Below, one piece after another: positions 7,742 to 14,997 of a DNA stretch of 34,887 bases; the stretch's first letter is position 1, and every line of letters starts with the position of its first letter. The notes under the pieces were generated by a model, which made no database searches, was not told the DNA's origin, and saw only the letters and a list, made by a program, of their open reading frames with translations. The stretch is taken from positions 1-34,887 of the forward strand of contig JAOZUR010000013.1 of assembly GCA_029938555.1 (NCBI GenBank), read 5' to 3'. The position numbers were made by a program, and so were the translations under genes. The DNA is from Candidatus Sabulitectum sp. (GTDB taxonomy: Bacteria; Fermentibacterota; Fermentibacteria; Fermentibacterales; JCC-6).

Positions 7742-8691
7742 AGGTAATTGCTTCAAGTGGCAGAGATGATCTGGCCAGGGTTTATATAGTAGAGTTCGAT
7801 AACGGTCTACAAGTTGAGTGTGCGGAATCGGTACAACCGCCAATTCCTCTTGAAAAGAAATGGGTAATGCTTATTTCTACACTTTTTGGCTGTCCGGTGG
7901 GATGTTCCATGTGTGACGCTGGAACAGAATATCATGGTAAACTTTCTGCAACACAGATAACTGAACAGATTGAAATGATGATTCGAAGACGCTTCCCCAA
8001 CATGAAGGTTCCTTCTACTCAATTCAAAGTTCAATTTGCCAGAATGGGCGAACCTGCGTTAAATCTGGAAGTGATTGATGTTCTTAAAGAATTGCCTAAT
8101 CGTATAGATGCACCTGGCTTTATGCCATCAATATCTACGGTTGCCCCAACAGGAACCATGAAGTTTTTCGAAGAGTTACTGAAAGTAAAGCAAAATCTGT
8201 ACACAAATGGAAACTTTCAACTTCAATTTTCAATCCACACCACAGATGATATTCTTCGTAGAAAGATAATTCCTGTATCAACCTGGACTCTGGCAGAAAT
8301 AGCTGATTATGGTACTAAATTCTTTTCCTTAGGTGACAGAAAAGTAACGCTTAACTTCGCCCTTGCAAAAGATTCACCATTGGAAACAGATGTTCTTCTT
8401 AAGTATTTTGATCCAAACATATTCCTTATCAAAATCACTCCTTTAAACCCAACCTACAATGCAATAAAAAATAATCTCACCTCACACATCAATGCTTCTG
8501 TTGCCACAGATAAAAGAAATTCTCTTGTTGAAGATATTAGAAACGCTGGATATACCGTAATTTTGAGTATTGGCGAACAGGAAGAAAACAAGATAGGTAG
8601 TAACTGTGGGCAATACTTAAAAGCTCATGTGAATTCCAAAACTCATATGGAAAATGGTTATACCTACGCCATCAGTAAGGTTTCAGAATAA
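7738..8691 (+). CDS. RlmN/Cfr-like radical SAM protein in the bio operon
   Basis: This 317-residue radical SAM enzyme carries the cluster motif CPVGCSMC (Cys52, 56, 59). The rest follows the RlmN/Cfr pattern: RMGEPALN, FSIHTTDDILRRKIIPV, LIKITPLNPTYNAI, and a C-terminal NCGQYL with Cys290 at the place of the methyl-carrying Cys of RlmN (CGQ). It lacks the RlmN N-terminal helical domain and is shorter than RlmN (384 in E. coli). RlmN and Cfr methylate A2503 of 23S rRNA, but a member embedded in a biotin operon may act on another substrate. It is last in the tightly coupled run. It is clearly not BioB, having a CxxxCxxC of the RlmN form and the second Cys. Confidence 0.82.
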   Translation: MKVIASSGRDDLARVYIVEFDNGLQVECAESVQPPIPLEKKWVMLISTLFGCPVGCSMCDAGTEYHGKLSATQITEQIEMMIRRRFPNMKVPSTQFKVQFARMGEPALNLEVIDVLKELPNRIDAPGFMPSISTVAPTGTMKFFEELLKVKQNLYTNGNFQLQFSIHTTDDILRRKIIPVSTWTLAEIADYGTKFFSLGDRKVTLNFALAKDSPLETDVLLKYFDPNIFLIKITPLNPTYNAIKNNLTSHINASVATDKRNSLVEDIRNAGYTVILSIGEQEENKIGSNCGQYLKAHVNSKTHMENGYTYAISKVSE

Positions 8692-8776
8692 AGAAGCATT
8701 GCCTCCATCCTTGTGTACTGAAATATTACATTGTTCAAACTTCTTATGTAAGCTTCACGAATGGAAGGTTTAACTT

Positions 8777-9187
8777 ATGAGATTCAGTAGAGGCATGGTT
8801 CATTCTGCTTTTCTTACAGTTTTGGTGTTGATGCTTATTCTCTTTTCGAATTGTTTCTTCTTTCCGTCCAGCGGATTCCCAAACAGCATCAAAATAGAAG
8901 GATATATCAGATCTTCTCTTGATTCTTTGATAATCCCTGCAATAGAAATGACTGTTTCTTCGCGGGATACTTCCTATACGGATGAGAACGGATTTTATTC
9001 TCTTTCTTTCACGGTTTTAACCCATGAAGATTCAGGTGATTACAGAGAGTGGACAGTACAGGCTAAAGATATAGATGGAATTAGTAACGGCACTTTTGCT
9101 CAAATGGACAGTATTCTTATTGAAATTGATCCTACACATAACGGCTCAACAGACTTCGAACTTGATCTGTATTTAGATCCTAGATAA
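8777..9187 (+). CDS. small membrane-anchored or lipoprotein-like protein with carboxypeptidase-regulatory-like fold
   Basis: This 136-residue product has a hydrophobic N-terminal segment ending LILFSNCFFFP. Cys is in about the right place for lipidation, but the preceding Asn makes a poor lipobox. The rest, IKIEGYIRSSLDSLIIPAIE through DTSYTDENGFYSLSF and KDIDGISNGTF, looks like a carboxypeptidase-regulatory-like beta-sandwich. The DTxYTDENG and DIDG-NG-F motifs resemble, from memory, the lipoproteins of the Bacteroidetes rSAM/lipoprotein systems. The gene lies 85 bp after a radical SAM gene. A GGAAGG Shine-Dalgarno precedes ATG 8777. The resemblance is suggestive only. Confidence 0.6.
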   Translation: MRFSRGMVHSAFLTVLVLMLILFSNCFFFPSSGFPNSIKIEGYIRSSLDSLIIPAIEMTVSSRDTSYTDENGFYSLSFTVLTHEDSGDYREWTVQAKDIDGISNGTFAQMDSILIEIDPTHNGSTDFELDLYLDPR

Positions 9188-9267
9188 AATTATTTTCCAA
9201 TTAGACTTTTGTTTACATGGAATAATTAATAAACAAAATATGTATTTCAATAAACAAAGGAGGAATC

Positions 9268-10182
9268 ATGCTTTTTATTAGTTTCATGTTATTGGCTTCC
9301 ATTAGCGGAATTGTACCAAATCAGGTTCAAAATGAAGTACACGAATGGGGTATTGTGATTTTTGAGCAAGGCGATGATCTTATGTGCGGGGAAACCTGGC
9401 AGAACAGCAAGTATTATCCTGATCACGATTATTTAGAAATGTGCGCCGAGGCGCCAGTTGTATGGATTCATGGTGAACCTTTTGATGATGCTACTTTCAT
9501 TGTAAAAACCGGTGAACAGACCATCACTTTCACATATCCCCTGCCAAACAGAACAGAACTAGGCATTTCAGAGTGGGATGTCTCAGCACATAACATTTCT
9601 GTAACTGATATTTCTGAGGAAACCGAAATGCTAATTGAAGAAGAGTTTATTGAAAGCTATCAAGGACCTTTCTGGTGGGCTGTAGATTCATGGCGTGAAG
9701 TTTCATCTCTACAGCTTTCACAGATAGACTATGGCATTACAGAGAATTTCCTTTATTATGAGTGTACAGTAGATAGATCTTTTACAGACAATTTCTTCAA
9801 CTGGGGCGATAATGGAAATCCGAATTTTGCAGGAATGAACATCCAGGATGCCATCCTTTTCACTCCTGAAGGTGCTTTTTCAATCAGATTATCAGAACTG
9901 GTTCCCAACCTGCTCAGCCTTCCTATATCTTCCAAAATTGATACGGAAAGAATTTTGAATACTTTTTCAATATGGGGTGAATCAAATTTGGATCATTTGG
10001 AGATAGTAGCTCTATGGGAAACATGGAAACCTGTTTTTAATGAAGAGGATTCTTACTGGCTTGTTTTCCCAATCCCTGAAGAATTCAATAACTCCATCAG
10101 CACCATTGAATTGCAAACTCCTGATCAAAGACTGGTTGTTTACAATCGACTTTTTCTTGGAGCAGTTCGGCTTAATTTATGA
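9268..10182 (+). CDS. secreted protein of unknown function, VHEWG family, copy 1
   Basis: I do not recognise a characterised family. The 304-residue protein starts after AAGGAGGAATC, with a cleavable signal peptide of about 20 residues. It then has VHEWGIVIFEQGDDLMCGE, APVVWIHGEPFDDATF, and PFWWAVDSWREVSSL. Near the end come ITENFLYYECTVD, ALWETWKPVF and YWLVFPIPEE, then RLVVYNRLFLGAVR. It is rich in Trp, Glu and Asp and is probably a beta-rich periplasmic or surface domain. The next gene is a paralogue with all these motifs and overlaps its stop by 4 bp. Confidence 0.75.
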   Translation: MLFISFMLLASISGIVPNQVQNEVHEWGIVIFEQGDDLMCGETWQNSKYYPDHDYLEMCAEAPVVWIHGEPFDDATFIVKTGEQTITFTYPLPNRTELGISEWDVSAHNISVTDISEETEMLIEEEFIESYQGPFWWAVDSWREVSSLQLSQIDYGITENFLYYECTVDRSFTDNFFNWGDNGNPNFAGMNIQDAILFTPEGAFSIRLSELVPNLLSLPISSKIDTERILNTFSIWGESNLDHLEIVALWETWKPVFNEEDSYWLVFPIPEEFNNSISTIELQTPDQRLVVYNRLFLGAVRLNL

Positions 10183-11060
10183 AACATGTTCTAACTATTT
10201 TGATTCTGATTAACATATCTCTTGCACAGGAAAATTCTGAGCCATTGAATTCAGTACACGAGTGGGGCGTTGTTGTTTTTGAGAGAAACGCAGGTCCCGT
10301 TATTTGCGGTAGCCCGTGGCAGGAATCTGCTTTATTTATCAATGAAGATTTATCTGCTAAAGCACCAGTTATTTGGATTTATGGAGAGCCTTTTCAAGGA
10401 ACATTCAGAGTTGAAGTGGGAACCGGTGAAACTATCACAATGGTTTACCCAAACCCAGATTCACTTGATTATGAGTTTGCTGAATGGTCTATTTCTACAG
10501 TTCATAACACTGAAGAAATTGACGAATTCTTGTATGATGGACCTTTTGCTTGGGCGGTAGAATCTTGGAGGAATGTACCTTCTCTTTACCTGTTTAATGA
10601 AAACACAGGTATTACAGAGAATTTTCTATATTATGAGTGTACAGTAAATTCTGATTTCCCTGATAAATTTTTTCACTGGAATTCTGAAGGAAATCCTGTC
10701 TTTTCAGGGATTCCTATTGATGATGCCCTGGCTTTCACCCCTTATGGAGTGATTCAGGTAGCACTGCAGGAAGACAGTTTTGTTCCCAATGAATACTCCA
10801 TTGACGGGATCTCACAACCAGAACAGGTGATTGATGTTTTCACTCGCTGGGCAGGTTCAAAACTGTATCCCTCAGAGATTGAAGCCTTGTGGGAAACCTG
10901 GGAACCTGCATTCACTGAATCAGGTCACTACTGGCTTGTATTCCCCATACCTGACGAACACAACAACGAAATAAGTAAAATTCATCTTGAAACATCAGAT
11001 CAGAGGAATGTAGAATACAACAGGCTTTTTTTAGCAGCAGTACGAATCAGTCTGCCATAA
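10179..11060 (+). CDS. secreted protein of unknown function, VHEWG family, copy 2
   Basis: This is the paralogue of the gene before it. After a short signal peptide (MKHVLTILILINISLAQ) it repeats the same blocks in the same order: VHEWGVVVFERNAGPVICG, APVIWIYGEPFQGTF, FAWAVESWRNVPSLYLF, ITENFLYYECTVN, ALWETWEPAF, YWLVFPIPDE and NRLFLAAVRISL. At 293 residues it is 11 shorter, mainly by loss of a mid-region stretch (an EETEMLIEEE-like segment). A tandem duplication with diverged codons suggests an old event. The ATGA overlap suggests equal expression of both copies, possibly as partners. Its last codons overlap the convergent adenosine deaminase gene by 14 bp. Confidence 0.75.
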   Translation: MKHVLTILILINISLAQENSEPLNSVHEWGVVVFERNAGPVICGSPWQESALFINEDLSAKAPVIWIYGEPFQGTFRVEVGTGETITMVYPNPDSLDYEFAEWSISTVHNTEEIDEFLYDGPFAWAVESWRNVPSLYLFNENTGITENFLYYECTVNSDFPDKFFHWNSEGNPVFSGIPIDDALAFTPYGVIQVALQEDSFVPNEYSIDGISQPEQVIDVFTRWAGSKLYPSEIEALWETWEPAFTESGHYWLVFPIPDEHNNEISKIHLETSDQRNVEYNRLFLAAVRISLP

Positions 11061-12273
11061 CTTTTTCGAAATAATCAAGGCAAACCTTGATGTAAGCTCG
11101 TTTTTCTTTATAAGAGTGTGGAAAAAAGCTTCGCTTAAATCCGTAAGCAACAATGTTTTTGAGCTGCCTAGCTGTCAGATTAAAAGTCTGAACTGCCTTA
11201 AAAATTTCATCGGTAACAGTTGTATTTGAAACTGTTCTGTTATCAGTGCAGATAGTGCAAGACAACCTATTATCTATCATTTTACGAAAAGGATGATTTG
11301 CCAAGTTATGAAGATTGGGGGCGGTTTGCATATTTGAAGAAAGACAAACTTCAATTGTAACCCTTCTGTCTGCAATGAAGCTTACAAGATCATCGGTATA
11401 CCTCTGCTTATCTACTATTGATGGATCAGTAACAGCACTTGGGTTAAACAGGGAAGTTCCATGGCCGATTCTGTCTGCGCCAAGCTCTGTTATGGCTTGA
11501 AAAATACTTTCCGGCCCATATGCCTCGCCTGCATGGACCGTTTTGCTAATAAAGTTTCGCCTAGCAAGTTCGTAAGCTTCACGATGATGAATTGGTGGAT
11601 ATCCTTTTTCTCTTCCGGCAATATCAATGGCAACAACAGGTATTCCATTTTCTCTTCTGGCTTTAACAATTGCACCTGCCAGTTCATAAGACGCCAGACC
11701 AAAAATTCTATCATGTTCTGAATGTGAATGAACCTTAAAAATATCTTTGAAATATTCTGAAGAGTTATTAGTAAAAAAGCGCATGGCACATGCAATTATT
11801 CCATAATCAAAAGGTGGCTCTTTCCCTGAGGTAATCTCAAAACGATTGTTGAATTCTTTTTTGGCTTTGTCTAATCCATGATTCACTGCTTCAAGCACCT
11901 GTTGCAGATTCATTTCTCCACCGGCATAACGCTGCGGTGCAAATCGTGCTTCAATGTACCTTACACCCTCTCTTTGATTATCTACTGCCAGCTCATACGC
12001 AATGCGAGACAGGTTTTCTGCCTTTTGCATAACTGCACCTGGATAAACAAAACACTTCAAATACTCTTCAAGATTAAGATAGCTTTCTTTAAAAACTGTT
12101 TCCTTAAGTCCTTGGACCGTATAAGATGGAAGTTCTATTCCGTCTTTTTGGGCCAGATCGATAAGGGTTTCCAGTCTAATAGAACCACCAAGATGAACAT
12201 GCAGATCTGTCTTGGGAAGTTTAAGAATTAATTCTCTGGTTATGGGAATTGCAGGCAAGTCATTTGGATTCAT
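11047..12273 (-). CDS. adenosine deaminase family protein, copy with Gly at the HxHLD position
   Basis: This 408-residue protein is of the adenosine/AMP deaminase amidohydrolase family. Zn-site and catalytic motifs are visible: TDLHVHLGGS near residue 21, TVHAGEAYGPES (catalytic Glu), RIGHGTSLF, and ICTDNRTVSNTTV with the Zn-binding Asp. The DN instead of DD is normal for many bacterial members. In contrast, the Asp of HxHLDG, which in adenosine deaminase contacts the ribose 5'-OH, is Gly here while the neighbouring paralogue keeps it. That may mean altered substrate choice. ATG 12273 overlaps the upstream gene by 14 bp, and AAAGG lies just before it. Confidence 0.88.
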   Translation of the reverse strand: MNPNDLPAIPITRELILKLPKTDLHVHLGGSIRLETLIDLAQKDGIELPSYTVQGLKETVFKESYLNLEEYLKCFVYPGAVMQKAENLSRIAYELAVDNQREGVRYIEARFAPQRYAGGEMNLQQVLEAVNHGLDKAKKEFNNRFEITSGKEPPFDYGIIACAMRFFTNNSSEYFKDIFKVHSHSEHDRIFGLASYELAGAIVKARRENGIPVVAIDIAGREKGYPPIHHREAYELARRNFISKTVHAGEAYGPESIFQAITELGADRIGHGTSLFNPSAVTDPSIVDKQRYTDDLVSFIADRRVTIEVCLSSNMQTAPNLHNLANHPFRKMIDNRLSCTICTDNRTVSNTTVTDEIFKAVQTFNLTARQLKNIVAYGFKRSFFPHSYKEKRAYIKVCLDYFEKVMAD

Positions 12274-13468
12274 TTACAACCTTTTCAAAGTATTCCATGT
12301 TTTCTCTCACATAGGTTCTCTTATTTCTATAAGCAGCTGGAAAAAAACTTCTTTTAAAACCATAAACCATCAGGGTTTTCACATCGTTAAGGGTTAAATT
12401 AAAAGCCTGAACAGCCTTGAAAATTTCATCTGTAACCGTTGTATGAGATACTGTTCTATTATCTGTACATATTGAACAAGACAGCTTGTTCTCAAGCATT
12501 TTTTGGAAAGGATGATCTTCAAGTCGTTTAAGACTGGGGTCTGTCTGCATATTTGAAGTAAGACATACCTCCATGGTAATTCTTCGGTTTGCAATAAATT
12601 GCACAAGATCATTTACATATAACTCTCGGTTAACAATTGATGTATCGGTTATAGCATCAGGTTTAAAAAGAGATGTGCCATGCCCTATGCGACCTGCACC
12701 AAGTTCCGTTATAGCTTGAAAAATACTTTCTGGACCGTACGCTTCACCGGCATGAACTGTTTTGTTTAAGAAGTTTCTTTGGGCAAGCATATATGCATCT
12801 CTGTGATGGATTGGAGGGTTTCCCTTTTCTGGTCCTGCAAGGTCAATACCCACAACAGGCAGATCCATTTCTCGTCTGGCTTTTACAGCAGCTCCAACCA
12901 CCTGCAAGGAAGCAAGACCAAAGATTTTATCTTCGTCTGAAAATGAATGAACTGAAACAATATCATTGTAATAAGGAGAGAAATGCTTGTTAAAGTAACG
13001 CATAGCGCAGACAATAATTCCGTACTCAAATGATGGTTCCGCTCTGGAGATTACCTGAGGTCTATTATTGAATTCTTGTTTTGCTTTGTTTAGGCCATAG
13101 TTAACTGCTTCGATCGTATCAAGCATAGACATTTCTCCACCGGCATGTAATTGTGGAGCATATCTAACTTCTATGTACCTGACACCTTCATTCTGATTAT
13201 CTACAGCCAGTTCATACGCTATTCTCTGGATGTTTTCTTTCGTTCGCATAACAGCACAGGTATATCCGAAGCCCTGCAAGTACTCTTCAAGATCTCTGTA
13301 GTTTTCCTTAAAAACAGTTTCCTTCAGCCCTTCAACTGTGTATGATGGCAGTTGAACACCCTGATCCTTTGCAAGCTCAATTAGAGTTTCAATTCTGATG
13401 GATCCATCAAGATGTAGATGAAGATCTGTTTTCGGCAATTTTTTAATAAGCTCTCTTGTTAATTCCAT
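12260..13468 (-). CDS. add: adenosine deaminase
   Basis: This 402-residue paralogue of the next gene has the complete motif set: TDLHLHLDGS near residue 14, TVHAGEAYGPES, RIGHGTSLF, and ICTDNRTVSHTTV. The enzyme converts adenosine to inosine with a Zn-activated water in the cytoplasm. AGGAGG lies 6 bp before ATG 13468. It is first in a two-gene unit and is separated from groES by a hairpin. Adenosine deamination would feed purines towards the xanthine dehydrogenase encoded further along the window, though the two loci are not in one operon. Confidence 0.92.
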   Translation of the reverse strand: MELTRELIKKLPKTDLHLHLDGSIRIETLIELAKDQGVQLPSYTVEGLKETVFKENYRDLEEYLQGFGYTCAVMRTKENIQRIAYELAVDNQNEGVRYIEVRYAPQLHAGGEMSMLDTIEAVNYGLNKAKQEFNNRPQVISRAEPSFEYGIIVCAMRYFNKHFSPYYNDIVSVHSFSDEDKIFGLASLQVVGAAVKARREMDLPVVGIDLAGPEKGNPPIHHRDAYMLAQRNFLNKTVHAGEAYGPESIFQAITELGAGRIGHGTSLFKPDAITDTSIVNRELYVNDLVQFIANRRITMEVCLTSNMQTDPSLKRLEDHPFQKMLENKLSCSICTDNRTVSHTTVTDEIFKAVQAFNLTLNDVKTLMVYGFKRSFFPAAYRNKRTYVRENMEYFEKVVNESK

Positions 13469-13531
13469 TTTTTCCTCCTGTTCCGTATAATGAATGATAC
13501 AAAACTCAGAAGAAGAAACAAGGATACAGAA

Positions 13532-13551
13532 AGCGGGGCCGAAACCCCGCT
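13532..13551 (-). terminator. hairpin terminator after groES
   Basis: AGCGGGG (13532-13538) pairs perfectly with CCCCGCT (13545-13551) around a 6-base loop, 8 bp after the groES stop on the minus strand. The U-tract after it is short (TTTCTG), so termination may be partial and some reading into the adenosine deaminase genes is possible. Confidence 0.65.
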
Positions 13552-13558
13552 GAAATCT

Positions 13559-13852
13559 TTACTCTGGAATCAAATCTGATTCCACATACTTTGCAAGTAG
13601 ATCTCCTGATGATATAAGCAAATATGTTTCACCATCAACCTTAATTGAAGTGCCACTGTACTCTTTATAAATCACCCTGTCACCAATTGCCACTTCATCC
13701 GCAGCATCTGCAGCTTTTGCAACTATGATTCCCTCGGCAGGTTTCTTCTGCGCGCTATCTGGAATAACAATTCCACTCTTGGTAACATTTTCAACCTCAA
13801 CTGCCTCAAGCATAACAAAATCCTGCAGTGGCTGTACTTTAACATCTTTCAT
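13559..13852 (-). CDS. groES: co-chaperonin GroES
   Basis: This 97-residue protein has the full GroES layout: KVQPLQDFVMLEAVE at the N-terminus, the mobile loop TKSGIVIPDSAQKKPAEGII that binds GroEL, then GDRVIYKEYSGTSIKVDGE and YLLISSGDLLAKYVE. GroES caps the GroEL ring during ATP-driven folding. groEL is not beside it. The gene is instead third in an arsR / thioredoxin-glutaredoxin operon, beginning 1 bp after the preceding stop. This hints at folding coupled to redox or metal stress, by context only. Confidence 0.95.
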   Translation of the reverse strand: MKDVKVQPLQDFVMLEAVEVENVTKSGIVIPDSAQKKPAEGIIVAKAADAADEVAIGDRVIYKEYSGTSIKVDGETYLLISSGDLLAKYVESDLIPE

Positions 13853-13853
13853 T

Positions 13854-14456
13854 TTATACCTCTTTCCTTGATTTTAATCCTAAATACATATCAATTTTTG
13901 TTTTATCAAAACCAACAACATAATTACCACCAATGCTAAGCTGAGGTACCCCTACCTGACCGGTTCTTGCCTTAAGAGCAGCTGCACTGGAAGCATCACG
14001 AGAAACATTAACTTCACGGAAAGGTACCCGGTTTTTGCGAAGATAAGTTTTAACCCTGGTACACCATACACAGGAATCACCAGTCCAGACTGTCACCTGT
14101 GGAAAGCCTATTTTTTTATCTTTTCCAGCATTTACTTCTATTGAATGATTCTGAAAAGCATTCAGATAATAATCCGTGTTATGTTTTCCTACAATCTTTT
14201 GAATAACTTTATTGTTACTGATGGAAATAACAGTGGGAACACTGTTAACGCCATAGAATTTATGAACACCTTTCACCACATTAACATCCACAAGTAGAGC
14301 TTTTATCTCAGTATTTAGTGAAGCAAATTCTCTAAAATCAGATTCAGCCTCATTTGATACTTGCGAAAAACTACCAAAAAAACCGACTACCAACTCTTTC
14401 TCACCGTTTAAAATAGAATTAAATTCTTCTACATCTCGTACGATAACTAAACTCAT
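13854..14456 (-). CDS. thioredoxin-fold and glutaredoxin-domain fusion protein
   Basis: This 200-residue protein has two redox folds. Residues 1-105 form a thioredoxin-like domain (ELVVGFFGSFSQVSNEAESD, VDVNVVKGVHKFYGVNSVPT with the cis-Pro). It has no CxxC at the active site, where the sequence is GSFSQVS. Residues about 118-200 form a glutaredoxin domain with CVWC in VTVWTGDSCVWCTRVKTYL and the glutathione-site motif VGVPQLSIGG. The C-terminal half should be the catalytic disulfide reductase and the N-terminal half a binding or scaffold domain. It sits between arsR (4-bp overlap) and groES (1-bp gap). Confidence 0.85.
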   Translation of the reverse strand: MSLVIVRDVEEFNSILNGEKELVVGFFGSFSQVSNEAESDFREFASLNTEIKALLVDVNVVKGVHKFYGVNSVPTVISISNNKVIQKIVGKHNTDYYLNAFQNHSIEVNAGKDKKIGFPQVTVWTGDSCVWCTRVKTYLRKNRVPFREVNVSRDASSAAALKARTGQVGVPQLSIGGNYVVGFDKTKIDMYLGLKSRKEV

Positions 14457-14749
14457 GTTTCACTTCCCTTTAAAACATCATTTAAAGCATCCAAAATTGC
14501 GCAGACCGCTTCTTCGTTTTGAAGATGATACCTTCTGCAACGCCACTCTACCTCACATTCAATCAAATTAACCTGCCGCAATACTGAAAGATGTTTTGAC
14601 AGCAGCGATGCATCCACAGAAAGTTTTTTCATCAATTCTGAAACTATGCATGAACCTTGCACCAATTCCTGCAAGATAAGTATGCGCAAAGGGTGCCCGA
14701 ATGCTTTAGCAAGATTTGACAATTCAATAGTAATATTACTTCTCCTCAT
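14453..14749 (-). CDS. ArsR-family winged-helix repressor
   Basis: This 98-residue regulator has the ArsR/SmtB fold: LAKAFGHPLRILILQELV, then VSELMKKLSVDASLLSKHLS with the recognition helix, then the wing (CEVEWRCRRYHLQN). Cysteines occur in SCIVSE, ECEVEW, RCRRYH and VCAIL. They could bind metal or sense oxidants, but the classical ELCVCDL arsenic site is absent. It heads the operon with the redox protein and groES, and probably represses it from the palindrome overlapping its promoter. Confidence 0.85.
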   Translation of the reverse strand: MRRSNITIELSNLAKAFGHPLRILILQELVQGSCIVSELMKKLSVDASLLSKHLSVLRQVNLIECEVEWRCRRYHLQNEEAVCAILDALNDVLKGSET

Positions 14750-14778
14750 TTGAGAATTTCCTCAATTGACGTTTTGGG

Positions 14779-14806
14779 AAAATAAGAAGTTTTTGATAAT
14801 TGTCAA
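14779..14806 (-). promoter_or_regulatory. promoter and probable ArsR operator for arsR-grx-groES
   Basis: On the minus strand TTGACA (14806-14801) and TATTTT (14784-14779) are spaced by 16 bp, about 30 bp before the arsR ATG. The near-palindrome TTGATAATTGTCAA (14793-14806, one mismatch between halves) covers the -35 box. Its AT-rich 7-7 symmetry is like ArsR-family sites. A second short palindrome, CAATTG, lies at 14763-14768. Confidence 0.45.
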
Positions 14807-14997
14807 TGCCCGCACTGAATCACAGTGATATACTGTTGTAATTCAGCGGAAATTGTGGTATTTTACCCTTGTGAAAAATGGATGGAAAGTGAGTACTTTG
14901 TATCCACCTAATATAAGTGTTTTTAACAATTTAACTGAATCATTTATCTTTATGCTAAATGATATCGTAATAAATGTACTATAACAGAAAGGTTCTA

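Noticed and set aside
7738-8691. Reading the radical SAM gene as bioB
   Set aside because: Its cluster motif, RMGEPALN and CGQ Cys follow RlmN/Cfr, and the biotin synthase motifs are missing.
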